Shown: positions 24,715 through 34,243, numbered from the stretch's first letter. The stretch is 42,177 bases of DNA from an uncultured Clostridia bacterium (GCA_937930535.1 CALGKJ010000041.1:1-42177), one strand, 5' to 3'. The notes: generated from the sequence alone by a model not told the origin. Translations and numbers: made by a program.

Positions 24715-25841
24715 AAGGCATAGTAGCTGAGCTTCATAATAATTATATGATAGTAATAACACAAAAAGGAGACTTTGTTAGGCAGAGAAAACAGGCGGGC
24801 TGCAACATTGGTGATGAAGTTACTATAAATACAGTAAATATTAACAAATATATGAGACAAATATCAGCTATGGCGGCATCCCTTATATTAATTGCTATGC
24901 TTATTACAGGTGCTTACGCTTATTATTCACCGTACAGCTATATAAGTGTTGATATAAATCCAAGTCTGGGTTTATCAATCAACAGGTTTGAAAGGGTAAT
25001 AGCTGTTAAAGCATTAAATGAAGATGCTGAAAAGCTTTTAAAATCATCAGGAGGCATTAATAATAAGAATCTAAACACTGCTGTATCAAAAATACTGGAG
25101 ACAGCATATGATAGTGGTTATTTGAAAGACAATGAGGAAAACAGTGTAATGTTTACTGTTTCTACGGAAAATGAAAGCAAGCAATTAAAAATAACAGAAG
25201 AAATCAACAAGGTGTCCTCGGAGGAGCTGTCAAAGCTCAGTAGCAATTATACTATTATTTTAGAAAAGGTTGAAGTAGAAGACTATAAAAAGGCAGTAAC
25301 AGAAAATATATCTCCTGGAAAAGTTATTTTAATAGAAAAAATAAAAGAAGCCAAGCCAGGAATTCAGATAGAAGAAGTCAAACAAATGTCAGTAAAACAA
25401 GTGCTAGATGTCATTAAGGATACAAAAAAGGAAGAAAAGAAGCATGACAAGGATGCAAAAAAACAGGAAGAGAAAAGTCAGCAGGATAAAGATAACAAAA
25501 AAGAAGATAAAAAAGATCAAGATAAGAAAAATGACCATAAAAATATAGATAGCTCAAACAATGGAAATGGCAAGGGTAATGATAATAAAGCTGATGACAG
25601 TAAAAAAGAAGATAAGAAGGAAGACAAAAACAAAGATAAAGAGGTAAGCAATCCGTCAGAAGGGAAAAAAACTGATTCTGAGGATGTAAAGGAAAACAAA
25701 CAGAACAATAACAGTAATAGTAAAGATAACAAGGATAATAACAAGGACGAAAAAGGCAACAAAGAAAGCAAGGACAATAAAAGCTCAAGCAGTAGTGATA
25801 ACAGCAGCAAAGGCAATAATAACAATAACAAGAAAAAGTAA
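24711..25841 (+). CDS. rsgI: Anti-sigma-I factor RsgI with Lys/Asp/Asn-rich tail
   Basis: 376 aa. GTG 24711 is chosen because GGGGGTGG (24698-24705) precedes it and it overlaps the sigI stop (GTGA). The cytosolic RsgI-N domain (1-50: VKGIVAELHNNYMIVITQKG) binds SigI. A membrane segment follows (about 52-71). The external juxtamembrane domain contains SVDINPSLGL with Asn83-Pro84, the position of autoproteolysis in studied RsgI proteins. From about residue 235 to the end the protein is low complexity (Lys, Asp, Glu, Asn, Ser), with no carbohydrate-binding or enzyme module. Signalling by regulated intramembrane proteolysis is expected; the sensed signal is unknown. An unstructured tail suggests wall passage rather than ligand binding. 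Confidence 0.93.
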   Translation: MKGIVAELHNNYMIVITQKGDFVRQRKQAGCNIGDEVTINTVNINKYMRQISAMAASLILIAMLITGAYAYYSPYSYISVDINPSLGLSINRFERVIAVKALNEDAEKLLKSSGGINNKNLNTAVSKILETAYDSGYLKDNEENSVMFTVSTENESKQLKITEEINKVSSEELSKLSSNYTIILEKVEVEDYKKAVTENISPGKVILIEKIKEAKPGIQIEEVKQMSVKQVLDVIKDTKKEEKKHDKDAKKQEEKSQQDKDNKKEDKKDQDKKNDHKNIDSSNNGNGKGNDNKADDSKKEDKKEDKNKDKEVSNPSEGKKTDSEDVKENKQNNNSNSKDNKDNNKDEKGNKESKDNKSSSSSDNSSKGNNNNNKKK

Positions 25842-25865
25842 ATATGCTGTATAAATGATACTTAT

Positions 25866-25903
25866 AAAAGCTGTAAAATCCAATAGGATGTGCAGCTTTT
25901 TTT
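25866..25903 (+). terminator. Terminator of sigI-rsgI
   Basis: AAAAGCTG (25866-25873) plus ATCC pairs with GGAT plus CAGCTTTT (to 25900), followed by T3. Confidence 0.82.
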
Positions 25904-25983
25904 ATCGAACTCACGTTATATAATAATTGCTGTAAAGCTGATTTTAAAGTAGTATTAAAATAAAAGGTGAGGTGAGGTTATTT

Positions 25984-26790
25984 ATGAAGCCAAAAAAGAG
26001 ATCAAGCTTGAGGATTAAGCTGGGAAAACTGTACTATACCAGCAGACGATATATTACGTGGTATTTAGGCAGTAAAAAATATGCTCTGAATCGTCAGGAC
26101 AGCTTATTGCCATATACCGTATTTAATCACAAAACTCCATTACTGAGAAAGCTTAAAGATGTAGATATGCAGCTTCAGCATAATAAAATAATTAATTTGA
26201 AAATTGCAATAAGCAAGCTGAATGGAGTTATCATCAATCCGGGAGAAACCTTCTCATATTGGAGGCTCATAGGAAAGCCTGCCGCAAAAAAGGGCTACAA
26301 AAACGGCATGGTGCTTTTCTACGGCGGCTTTAAAGCAGGAGTAGGAGGCGGCTTATGCCAGTTATCCAATTTGATATATTGGATGACACTACATACCCCG
26401 CTGACGGTTACTGAGCGGCATAGGCACAGCTATGATGTATTTCCTGACTCCAACAGGACACAGCCCTTTGGCAGCGGAGCTACCTGTTCATACAACTATA
26501 TGGACTTGCAAATATTAAACGAAACAACTCAGCCTTATCAACTGCATCTATATATGGATAAGGAAAATCTTTCAGGTGAATGGAGATGCGTAAGCGACCC
26601 ACTGGTCAGATATAATATATATGAGGAAAAGCATTGGATTAATCATGAAATATGGGGAGGATATACAAGACATAATATAATCTGCCGCAAAACATTTGAT
26701 ATCAATGATTTATTAATTGCAGATGAATGCGTAGCAGAAAACCACGCCATTATGATGTATCAGCCCTTTTTAAGCGAAGGAAACAAATAA
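25984..26790 (+). CDS. VanW-family protein
   Basis: 268 aa from ATG 25984, 6 nt after GGTGAGG; GTG at 25972 is the alternative. The VanW domain (about 75-200) is shown by INPGETFSYWRLIGKPAAKK, then GGFKAGVGGGLCQLSNLIYW, then ERHRHSYDVFPDSNRTQPFG. There is no clear signal peptide; the N-terminus is basic (MKPKKRSSLRIKLGK). VanW occurs in some vancomycin-resistance clusters and widely as a stand-alone gene in Clostridia; its biochemical function is not established. No van genes are near, so resistance should not be inferred. It forms a single-gene unit after the sigI-rsgI terminator. Confidence 0.9.
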   Translation: MKPKKRSSLRIKLGKLYYTSRRYITWYLGSKKYALNRQDSLLPYTVFNHKTPLLRKLKDVDMQLQHNKIINLKIAISKLNGVIINPGETFSYWRLIGKPAAKKGYKNGMVLFYGGFKAGVGGGLCQLSNLIYWMTLHTPLTVTERHRHSYDVFPDSNRTQPFGSGATCSYNYMDLQILNETTQPYQLHLYMDKENLSGEWRCVSDPLVRYNIYEEKHWINHEIWGGYTRHNIICRKTFDINDLLIADECVAENHAIMMYQPFLSEGNK

Positions 26791-26866
26791 TGTCATAAAT
26801 TGGTTAAATGATACGGTTAATTGGAAATTGTATTGAACCCCAAAATATTATAAACTGATTATATAT

Positions 26867-26975
26867 ATATAAATACCGACAAAAATCTTACATTTACTAA
26901 GGTGCGAAGCGGTATTTATATTTGATAGAACACGTACATAGCAACTGACTAATGTAATTTCTTTAACGTGTTCTA
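26867..26975. repeat. Two facing hairpins with related loops
   Basis: First: ATATAAATACCG (26867-26878) and CGGTATTTATAT (26910-26921), a perfect 12-bp stem around 31 nt. Second: TAGAACACGT (26926-26935) and ACGTGTTCTA (26966-26975), a perfect 10-bp stem around 30 nt. The interior of the first matches the reverse complement of the second's interior (shared core TTACATT), so the two look like inverted copies. A third relative is at 34491-34537. Confidence 0.55.
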
Positions 26976-27005
26976 TATAGCTAAGACACTTTAAAGTTAG
27001 AAATT
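26974..27005. repeat. Dispersed element, half copy (hairpin 1 left arm)
   Basis: 26974-26998 repeats the left arm of copy A (TATAGCTAAGACACTTTAAA then GTT) exactly and continues AGAAAT as in copy B. The right arm is absent; sbcD begins at 27021. Confidence 0.7.
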
Positions 27006-27020
27006 ATAGGGGGACACTAT

Positions 27021-28286
27021 ATGCGTATACTTCATACATCTGACTGGCATTTGGGCAAGACCCTTGAAAATGTCAGCAGAATAAATGAACAAAAGGAATT
27101 TATTAATGAGCTTTGCGAAATAACGGAACGTGAAAGCATTGATATGATAATAATTGCAGGAGACATATTTGATACACATAATCCTTCCTCTGCCGCAGAA
27201 GAGCTTTTTTATGAGGCAGTAGAAAAACTTAACAACAAGGGCACACGAGCCATAGTCATTGTTGCAGGCAACCATGACAGCCCGGACAGACTTTGTGCGG
27301 CAAGCCCTCTTGCATACAAAAACGGAATATTGCTGTTAGGCTATCCTGCCAGTGATGCAGGCATTTACAGATGCGAAACTGACCATATAAAAATAACAGC
27401 CTCCGGGCGTGGATGGCTCGAGCTTAAGCTTTCTAAATATGAATATAGTACAGTAATATTAACACTTCCATATCCCTCGGAAGCAAGACTGGAAGAGGTA
27501 ATAACATATGAAACCAGCGAGGAAAAACTGCAAAAAGCTTATTCCGACAGGATTACAGAGCTGCTGATGCAGTTAAGCCAGAACTATAGAAAGGATACAG
27601 TAAATCTGATGGTCAGCCATATTTATATGCGAGACGGCAAAATATCTGACTCTGAAAGACAGTTGGGGGGAGCATTAATAGTAGAGCCGGAGGCTATTCC
27701 TTCCAATGCACATTACGTCGCTCTGGGACATCTGCATAGACCCCAGAAAATAAAAGCTGCACCAGTACCCGCATACTACTCTGGTTCACCCCTTGCATAC
27801 AGCTTTTCTGAGACTAACTACTCAAAGGCAGTATTTGTTATAGATGCAGAACCTGAAAAAGAAGCAGAGGTCAGCGAAATATACTTAAAGTCAGGCAAGC
27901 CCCTAAAACAGTGGATTGCTAAAAATGGCATAGAGGAAGCCATGGCTTGGTGTGAAGAGGGGAAGGATCAGAATTGCTGGATAGATCTTGAAATACATAC
28001 CGACAGGATTATTACACCAGAGGAACAAAAAAAGCTGAGAGAGCTTAACACTGGAATCATAAATATCCGACCTGCCTTAAAAACCCAGCAGGATAATAAT
28101 ATTACATATATAAATCGTGAAACAAGAAGAATAGATGAGCTGTTCAAGGACTTCTTCATACACAAAATGGGAATAGAAATGTCAGAGGAAATCATGGATG
28201 TTTTTCTTGAGGTTATAAATGAACAAAACGAAAGAAACAGTGAAACAGAAATAAGAGGTGAGGACTATGAGACCAAGATATCTTAA
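27021..28286 (+). CDS. sbcD: Nuclease SbcCD subunit D
   Basis: 421 aa Mre11-type phosphoesterase that, with SbcC, opens DNA hairpins and trims blocked ends. All metal-binding motifs are present: TSDWHLGK (residues 6-13), GDIFDTHN (about 48-55), GNHDSPDR (about 83-90), SHIYMRDG, and GHLHRPQ. A C-terminal domain of about 130 residues binds SbcC. AGGGGGAC precedes the ATG. The gene overlaps sbcC by 20 bp. The inverted repeats just upstream are themselves the kind of structure SbcCD cuts. Confidence 0.96.
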   Translation: MRILHTSDWHLGKTLENVSRINEQKEFINELCEITERESIDMIIIAGDIFDTHNPSSAAEELFYEAVEKLNNKGTRAIVIVAGNHDSPDRLCAASPLAYKNGILLLGYPASDAGIYRCETDHIKITASGRGWLELKLSKYEYSTVILTLPYPSEARLEEVITYETSEEKLQKAYSDRITELLMQLSQNYRKDTVNLMVSHIYMRDGKISDSERQLGGALIVEPEAIPSNAHYVALGHLHRPQKIKAAPVPAYYSGSPLAYSFSETNYSKAVFVIDAEPEKEAEVSEIYLKSGKPLKQWIAKNGIEEAMAWCEEGKDQNCWIDLEIHTDRIITPEEQKKLRELNTGIINIRPALKTQQDNNITYINRETRRIDELFKDFFIHKMGIEMSEEIMDVFLEVINEQNERNSETEIRGEDYETKIS

Positions 28287-31200
28287 GGTAGAGGGCTTGC
28301 AAAGCTTCGTGGATATGCAGTGCATAGATTTTGACAAGCTGGGAGAAATGGGGCTCTTTGGTATATTTGGTCCTACCGGCAGCGGAAAATCTACAATATT
28401 GGATGCAATCACTTTAGCTTTATACGGAAACGTACAGCGAGCTAACAGAGGCACACAGGGCATAATAAATACAGCATTAAACGATATGAGGGTTTCCTTT
28501 ACCTTTGATTTAGCCAAAGAGGGAGCTAGAAAAACCTATAGAGTTGAAAGAGTATACAAAAGAAAAAAGGACTCGGAAATTTCGGCAGAGTCAAAGCTGG
28601 CGAGAATTTTTGAAGTAATAGGAGACGAGGAATACATAGTTGCAGATAAGCCTGTAGATGTAAACGCACAAATAATAGAGCTTATTGGATTGCAGTTTGA
28701 TGACTTTACCCGCTCTGTAGTTTTGCCCCAAAACAAGTTTCAGGAGTTTCTGCTGTCGCCCAAGGCTGAGAAAACTAAAATGCTGGAGCGGATATTTTAT
28801 CTTGAAGAGTATGGGAAACTATTAGGGGAGAAGGTAAATAAAAAGCTAAGCAGTATAAGGCATAAACATTCAAATCTTGAAGGAGCTATGAGCACACTAG
28901 GAAATGCATCCGCAGAAGCACTTATTAACGCAGAGCAGGGAATGAAGGAAGCTCTGGATAATAAGCATAGACTGGATGAGCAATACAGCTTAGCAGAAGC
29001 TCAATTTCAGCAATCCAAGGAAATATGGGAGCTTAATCAGGAGCTAAGTCAGATATCTGCAAAAGAACAGCAGCATTTATTAGGTATGGACAAGATAAAC
29101 ACTAAAAAGCAGATACTGGATAAGGCAATAAAGGCAAATGCAATACTGCATTTAATAACTGCTTACAGCACTACAAAAGCAAAGCTTGAAAATACAATAA
29201 GCAAACTTCAAGCCTCGGAGCAAGGCTTGGAAGCAGCAAGAGCTGAGCTTGCAAATACACAAAAGGATTATGAGCAAAAAAATCATAAGCTAAAATCTGA
29301 GCTGCCAATACTAATAGAAAAAAAGACAAAGCTTAACAATGCATTAAGCTTATCAGAAGAAATAAAAAACATTGAGAACAAGCTTCAAGTAATCAGAGAG
29401 AACTATAAAAAGCAAAAAATGGAAATGCAAAGCTGTGAGCTGAAAATAAGTACATATAAAGAAAAGCTGGACAATATAAGTCAGACAATATCAGCACATA
29501 AAAACAGCATAGAAGGCTTAAAGCTTTCACTGGACTATAAAAAAGCTGTCCAAAATGCTATAGCCTATCAGCACGACTTTAACAAGGCAGTTAAGGATAT
29601 GACTCAAATAGAAGCTAAATACAATGAAATGCTGGCTAGTGTTAACAAATTAAAGGCGGAGCTAAATATCATATTAGCTAATGAGGAAAAAATAGAAGAA
29701 GAATCAAAAAATATAAGCTTAATGCAGGAAATGCATATGAATAATAAGCCAATGAACAAAACACAGCTTTCTGCATATGAAGAGCATTACCATAAGGTTA
29801 GGTCTATAGCTGACAAGCTTAAGCTAAAGAATAGAGATATTGCTGAACTAAAGCAGCGTCTCATAAATACAGAAGCTCAAATGAAATCAGAGAAAGCTAA
29901 GGATATCAGCATAATAGAACAGCTTAACAAATATCAACAGTCAAAGCTGGATATACAGCAGCAAATTGATCAGCATTTATCCATAAAAGAAAGCTGCGGT
30001 GCATATGAAATAGCAAAAGGGCTAACAGTTGGAGAGCCATGTCCCGTTTGCGGCTCTAAGGATCACCCCAGCCCAGCCTTAGAAGTAAATGAGGCTTTAA
30101 TAAATGATACCCTGAATAATATTAAAAAACTGCAAGAAGAAAACAGCAGAATAGAAAACAGCATAAGAAGCCTTGAAAGCCAGCTTATAAGAATAGATGC
30201 CCAATGTAAAGCTTTTTCAGACAATTACAAGCAAGCTCAAGAGGATCTGGAGCTTAAAATAAAAGATTACGACCAGCTTCAAGCAGAGCTGCCAGATGAG
30301 TATAAAGAAGCTGACCTGCCTGACATCGAAGCTAAGCTGATACAACTACAAAGCCGAAATGCAGAAGCCTTAAAGGAAATAGAAAAATGGGAAGCTAAAA
30401 ACAAGGACTTGGAACAAACACTAAAGATCTGTCAGGAAAAGCTTCATAAGCATAAGATAACAGAAAGCAGTACTAAGGCACAGCTAGACATTAGCATACA
30501 AAGTCTCAGCAAGCTTGAGCTGGAAAAAACCGATATTTACCAAACGGTAAAAATAAAAACAGAAGAATATAATAGCTGCTTAGAAAGGCTAGGTATACAA
30601 GATCCATCCATAGAGCTGGAAAAAATACAGCAAAAGGAGAGTACAACAGAGAAGCTTAATAAAGACATAGAAAAGCTGCAAAAAGAAGAACAGCAAATAA
30701 GAATAGAGCTTGAACAGACAGTTGAGAAAAAAAACACATGCTCAAATGTTCTATCTGATATGGAAGCGGAAGGCAGAGGTCTGAAAGAACAAAAGGATGA
30801 TAAGGAAAACCTGATTAAAGCCGTAACAGATAAAGCAGATATTAACTCAGAAATCAATAGTATTGAGAATAGTATAAAGCTGATAGAAAAGGAAGAAAAA
30901 TATGCTCTGGAATACCTTAATAAAGCACGAACTGATCATAATTCAATAACTGCCAGCATTCAGAGTCTTAAGGATCAACAGCGAATATTTGAAGAAAAGC
31001 TGGATAGTGACTTTAGCAGTCTCCAAAAGGGGTTACAAGATAAAGGCTTTTCAACTGTTAATGAGGCAGAACTATCTATAATAAAACAGGAAGCTGTAAT
31101 ACAGCTTGAAGAAGATATAAAAAGCTATGAAGAAGCGGCAAAAAATCTGCAAATGAAAAAATCCATACTTATAGAAAAGCTTAGAGGGAGAGTTATAGAG

Positions 31201-31875
31201 GAACAACAGTGGCAGCAAATCAAGGAAGCCTTTGAGAATCTGCAAAAGGAAAAGGAAAACAGCATATCACTGCTGGAAGCTGCAAAAAACACATATTACA
31301 GCATAAAAAGCAGCTATGAAAAATGGATTGTGCTTGATAAAGAAATGAAGCTGATTAAGAAAAAGAAGGAAATACTCGAGCAAATCCAAAAGCTTATGAA
31401 GGGAAACAGCTTTATTGAGTTTATATCTGAGGAAAGGTTGAGATATATAGCCAGAGAAGCTTCAGAAACCTTAGGAGAGCTTACCAAGTACAGATACTCA
31501 CTGGAGCTGGATACAGAAAACGGCTTTATGATAAGAGATAATGCCAACGGAGGAGTATTGAGAATGGTAACAACATTATCAGGAGGCGAAACCTTCCTGA
31601 CATCCTTATCCCTAGCCTTAGCATTATCCTCACAGCTTCAATTAAAGGGACAGAGTCCACTGGAATTCTTTTTCCTAGATGAAGGCTTTGGTACACTGGA
31701 CAATAATTTGCTGGATATAGTTATAGACTCCTTGGAAAGACTCAGCAGCTCTAAGCGTGTAATAGGACTCATCAGTCATGTTCCAGAGCTTAAAAGCAGA
31801 CTATCAAGGAGACTTATTGTAGATGCCCCTACAAAAGAGGGACAAGGCAGCAGGGTTAGCATAGAAAAGGCTTAA
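28267..31875 (+). CDS. sbcC: Nuclease SbcCD subunit C (Rad50-like ATPase)
   Basis: 1202 aa SMC-type ATPase. Walker A GPTGSGKST lies at residues 35-43; the coiled coil runs from about 180 to 1050, broken near residue 592 by the zinc hook CPVCGSKDHP. The C-terminal ATPase half has the signature LSGGETFLTSLSLALAL and Walker B LEFFFLDEGFGTLD. ATG 28267 is chosen over GTG 28258, because the GTG lies within the Shine-Dalgarno (AGAGGTGAGG). Translation is coupled to sbcD by overlap. Confidence 0.96.
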   Translation: MRPRYLKVEGLQSFVDMQCIDFDKLGEMGLFGIFGPTGSGKSTILDAITLALYGNVQRANRGTQGIINTALNDMRVSFTFDLAKEGARKTYRVERVYKRKKDSEISAESKLARIFEVIGDEEYIVADKPVDVNAQIIELIGLQFDDFTRSVVLPQNKFQEFLLSPKAEKTKMLERIFYLEEYGKLLGEKVNKKLSSIRHKHSNLEGAMSTLGNASAEALINAEQGMKEALDNKHRLDEQYSLAEAQFQQSKEIWELNQELSQISAKEQQHLLGMDKINTKKQILDKAIKANAILHLITAYSTTKAKLENTISKLQASEQGLEAARAELANTQKDYEQKNHKLKSELPILIEKKTKLNNALSLSEEIKNIENKLQVIRENYKKQKMEMQSCELKISTYKEKLDNISQTISAHKNSIEGLKLSLDYKKAVQNAIAYQHDFNKAVKDMTQIEAKYNEMLASVNKLKAELNIILANEEKIEEESKNISLMQEMHMNNKPMNKTQLSAYEEHYHKVRSIADKLKLKNRDIAELKQRLINTEAQMKSEKAKDISIIEQLNKYQQSKLDIQQQIDQHLSIKESCGAYEIAKGLTVGEPCPVCGSKDHPSPALEVNEALINDTLNNIKKLQEENSRIENSIRSLESQLIRIDAQCKAFSDNYKQAQEDLELKIKDYDQLQAELPDEYKEADLPDIEAKLIQLQSRNAEALKEIEKWEAKNKDLEQTLKICQEKLHKHKITESSTKAQLDISIQSLSKLELEKTDIYQTVKIKTEEYNSCLERLGIQDPSIELEKIQQKESTTEKLNKDIEKLQKEEQQIRIELEQTVEKKNTCSNVLSDMEAEGRGLKEQKDDKENLIKAVTDKADINSEINSIENSIKLIEKEEKYALEYLNKARTDHNSITASIQSLKDQQRIFEEKLDSDFSSLQKGLQDKGFSTVNEAELSIIKQEAVIQLEEDIKSYEEAAKNLQMKKSILIEKLRGRVIEEQQWQQIKEAFENLQKEKENSISLLEAAKNTYYSIKSSYEKWIVLDKEMKLIKKKKEILEQIQKLMKGNSFIEFISEERLRYIAREASETLGELTKYRYSLELDTENGFMIRDNANGGVLRMVTTLSGGETFLTSLSLALALSSQLQLKGQSPLEFFFLDEGFGTLDNNLLDIVIDSLERLSSSKRVIGLISHVPELKSRLSRRLIVDAPTKEGQGSRVSIEKA

Positions 31876-31929
31876 TAATGCAGGAAACGACATAAAATAT
31901 TTCCCGGGCGATTTTTTGAAATACAGAAG

Positions 31930-31973
31930 CTGCAATGCTTACAATAGTTTTGTAAACATTGCAGTTTTTTTTT
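31930..31973 (+). terminator. Terminator of sbcDC
   Basis: CTGCAATGCTTACAA (31930-31944) pairs with TTGTAAACATTGCAG (31950-31964) with one mismatch, followed by T9. Confidence 0.92.
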
Positions 31974-31987
31974 AATAGTAGTATAAT
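31959..31987 (+). promoter_or_regulatory. Promoter of the tryptophanase unit
   Basis: TTGCAG (31959-31964), 17 nt, TATAAT (31982-31987). The -35 box is the end of the sbcDC terminator arm. The predicted start is about 31994. Confidence 0.55.
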
Positions 31988-31996
31988 ATAGATAGT

Positions 31997-32080
31997 ATGC
32001 CAATATTAAATAATAATTGGTATAACCGTATTTTAAAGCCAGTGTGGGGTTATTATAGCTTAGCTGATATAATTAAGTAG
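31997..32080 (+). CDS. Possible TnaC-like leader peptide
   Basis: A 27-codon frame, MPILNNNWYNRILKPVWGYY and seven more residues, ends 11 bp before tnaA. It holds two Trp codons and a W-Y-N...P arrangement loosely like the W-F-N-I-D...P of enterobacterial TnaC, which induces tryptophanase by tryptophan-dependent ribosome stalling. Against it: there is no Shine-Dalgarno, the predicted transcript start is only about 3 nt upstream, and the length of the frame could be chance. Confidence 0.3.
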   Translation: MPILNNNWYNRILKPVWGYYSLADIIK

Positions 32081-32091
32081 GGGGTTGAAAA

Positions 32092-33465
32092 ATGAGAAAG
32101 GCAGAACCGTTTAAGATTAAGATGGTGGAGCCGATTAATCTTATTTCCAAGGAAGAAAGACAGGCGGCACTTATAAGGGCGGGCTACAACGTATTCTCTT
32201 TAACAGCAGACGAAATATATATTGATGTTTTAACTGATAGCGGAACAGGGGCAATGAGTGACAGACAGTGGGCAGGCATAATGATGGGAGACGAGTCCTA
32301 TGCAGGCAGCAGAAGCTTTTTCAAGCTGGAAAAGTCAGCTCAGGACATAATCGGGTATAAATACATAATACCTACTCATCAGGGAAGAGGTGCTGAACAG
32401 GTATTTTTCCCATTGATGGTAAAAAAGGGTCAGGATGTAATAGGAAATATGCACTTTGATACTACCATGGCACATATAGAGCTGGCAGGGGGAAGGGCAG
32501 TAAATCTTATACATGACAGAGCTTTTGACACTCAGACTCCTCATCCCTTCAAAGGTGATTTTGACCTTGAAAAGCTAGACAGCTATATTACAACAAGAGG
32601 TGTTGAAAATATAGCTGTATGTATAATAACAATAACCTGCAACAGTGCTGGAGGACAGCCTGTTTCCATGGAAAATATAAAGGCTGTCAGCGAAATATGT
32701 AAAAAGCATGGTATAAGAGTATTTATAGACGCAGCAAGATACGCTGAAAATGCTTATTTTATAAAACAAAGAGAAAAAGGCTATGAAAACAAATCCATAA
32801 AAGACATAGTAAGAGAAATGTTTTCATATGCCGAAGGCTTTACAATGAGTGCCAAGAAGGACGGTCTTGTAAACATAGGCGGTCTTCTAGGTGTAAGAGA
32901 TGACGAGGAATTATATGTGGCTCTAAGATCCATGATTGTTCCATTTGAAGGCTTCCCAACCTATGGAGGTTTGGCAGGCAGAGATTTGGAAGCATTAGCT
33001 ATAGGCTTGCAGGAAGGTGTAGAGGAAGCATACCTTGAATATAGAATAGGACAGATCGAGTACCTTGGCAAAAGATTAATGGAAGGTGGAGTACCAATCC
33101 AGACTCCTACTGGAGGACATGCGGTATTTGTTGATGCAAAAAAGATGCTGTCCCATATTCCATATCATCAATTCCCTGCTCAGGTACTGGCAAACGAGCT
33201 GTATCTTGAAGGTGGAGTAAGAGGCGTTGAAATAGGCTCTTTCCTGTTGGGCAGAAATGTAGAGACAGGAGAACAGCTAGAGTCCCCAATGGAGCTTTTA
33301 AGACTCACCATACCAAGAAGAGTATACACAGACAGACACATGGACTATATTGCTGATGCGTTAATAGCAATAAATCAAAGAGCACATACACTAAAGGGAC
33401 TTGAAATTGTATATGAACCAAAGGTATTAAGACACTTTACCGCAAAGCTAAAACCAGTAGAATAA
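32092..33465 (+). CDS. tnaA: Tryptophanase
   Basis: 457 aa PLP enzyme cleaving tryptophan to indole, pyruvate and ammonia. The family is shared with tyrosine phenol-lyase, so diagnostic positions matter. Asp123 in HFDTTMAH matches tryptophanase (Thr in tyrosine phenol-lyase), His448 in LRHFTAKL matches tryptophanase (Phe in the other), and [11 protein letters not shown] replaces the Arg-bearing segment of tyrosine phenol-lyase. The PLP lysine is Lys256 (SAKKDG). [11 protein letters not shown] and THQGRGAEQ are intact. GTAGGGGGTT precedes the ATG. No aromatic permease follows, so uptake must be encoded elsewhere. A hairpin with weak T-run (33472-33501) follows. Confidence 0.92.
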   Translation: MRKAEPFKIKMVEPINLISKEERQAALIRAGYNVFSLTADEIYIDVLTDSGTGAMSDRQWAGIMMGDESYAGSRSFFKLEKSAQDIIGYKYIIPTHQGRGAEQVFFPLMVKKGQDVIGNMHFDTTMAHIELAGGRAVNLIHDRAFDTQTPHPFKGDFDLEKLDSYITTRGVENIAVCIITITCNSAGGQPVSMENIKAVSEICKKHGIRVFIDAARYAENAYFIKQREKGYENKSIKDIVREMFSYAEGFTMSAKKDGLVNIGGLLGVRDDEELYVALRSMIVPFEGFPTYGGLAGRDLEALAIGLQEGVEEAYLEYRIGQIEYLGKRLMEGGVPIQTPTGGHAVFVDAKKMLSHIPYHQFPAQVLANELYLEGGVRGVEIGSFLLGRNVETGEQLESPMELLRLTIPRRVYTDRHMDYIADALIAINQRAHTLKGLEIVYEPKVLRHFTAKLKPVE

Positions 33466-33471
33466 TATTTT

Positions 33472-33508
33472 ACCCCGTTCGGTCTTATGGCAGTACGGGG
33501 TTTGATTT
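33472..33508 (+). terminator. Probable terminator of tnaA
   Basis: ACCCCGT (33472-33478) pairs with ACGGGGT (33495-33501) around a 16-nt loop; the T tract after it is interrupted. Confidence 0.6.
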
Positions 33509-33572
33509 ACATAAGACAGATAATTTATATAGCAGTATAAGAGGGACTAATTATGAAGTTGGAGGTTATGCA

Positions 33573-34139
33573 ATGGGTAAGATAGTATGCTTTATTTATA
33601 ATGAAATGGCAGATTTTGAAATGACTCTTGCTACTCATATTCTAGGGATGTCAGGAAAGGAAATAGTATTAGTAGCTTATGAAAAGGAAGTAATCACAAG
33701 CAAGCCGGGAGTTACATATTTTCCAAAACTTACAGTACAGGAAGCACTTTTGCTTGATGATGTGGAAGGACTCATTATACCCGGCGGTTGGGTACGAGAG
33801 CTAAAACAAGAGCTAAAAGAGCTGATATGCAGACTCGATGCTGATAAGAAGCTCATAGCAGCTATATGCGCCGGCCCTGAGTATCTTGCAAAGGCTGGAA
33901 TATTAGAAGCACATAAATATACCACAACACTGACAGAAGAATATCTCCAGCAAATAGGAGCGGAAGATGTATTTCCACGAAGCAGCTATGTTAAGGAAAA
34001 CGTAGTAAGAGACGGTAATCTAATAACAGCAGTAGGAAATGCATTTGTAGATTTTGCAATAGAGGTTGTAGACTGGTTCGGATTATTTAAGAATGAGGAA
34101 CAGAAGGAAGGCTATAGAAAAAACTATAAGTGTCTATAG
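33573..34139 (+). CDS. DJ-1/PfpI-family protein
   Basis: 188 aa of the class I glutamine-amidotransferase-like fold. The nucleophile elbow AAICAGPEYLAKAG places Cys99; the family Glu is not where PfpI proteases have it with certainty. VEGLIIPGGW is the usual strand-loop before it, and GNLITAVGNAFVDFAIEVVD closes the domain. Members include deglycases, chaperones and peptidases; function here is open. GGAGG precedes the ATG at 33573. A copy of the dispersed hairpin follows within 5 bp of the stop and may serve as its transcript end. Confidence 0.88.
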   Translation: MGKIVCFIYNEMADFEMTLATHILGMSGKEIVLVAYEKEVITSKPGVTYFPKLTVQEALLLDDVEGLIIPGGWVRELKQELKELICRLDADKKLIAAICAGPEYLAKAGILEAHKYTTTLTEEYLQQIGAEDVFPRSSYVKENVVRDGNLITAVGNAFVDFAIEVVDWFGLFKNEEQKEGYRKNYKCL

Positions 34140-34143
34140 TCTG

Positions 34144-34191
34144 TATAGATAACCAACTGGAAAGTTTTAATTTTGAAGTTGGTTATCTATA
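34144..34191. repeat. Dispersed element, hairpin 2 alone (copy C)
   Basis: TATAGATAACCAACT (34144-34158) pairs perfectly with AGTTGGTTATCTATA (34177-34191) around the 18-nt loop GGAAAGTTTTAATTTTGA. Stem bases differ from copy A on both sides while pairing is kept; the loop ends GGAAA and TGA are the same. Confidence 0.82.
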
Positions 34192-34214
34192 ATACAAACT
34201 TTCATTAATATATC

Positions 34215-34243
34215 TTGCATTTTTCGCTGCTTTGATATAAAAT
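34215..34243 (+). promoter_or_regulatory. Promoter of the riboswitch transcript
   Basis: TTGCAT (34215-34220), 17 nt, TAAAAT (34238-34243); predicted start about 34250, some 19 nt before the aptamer. Confidence 0.5.

Noticed and set aside
25984-26790. Vancomycin resistance gene cluster
   Set aside because: Only a VanW-domain gene is present; no vanH, vanA/B, vanX, vanR or vanS gene is in the window.
32092-33465. Tyrosine phenol-lyase as the product
   Set aside because: Asp123, His448 and the [10 protein letters not shown] segment follow tryptophanase; tyrosine phenol-lyase has Thr, Phe and an Arg-bearing segment at these places.
33548-33560. Further copy of the dispersed hairpin (ATTATGAAGTTG before the PfpI gene)
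   Set aside because: Only 12 bases match and no stem partner is present; chance cannot be excluded in AT-rich DNA.
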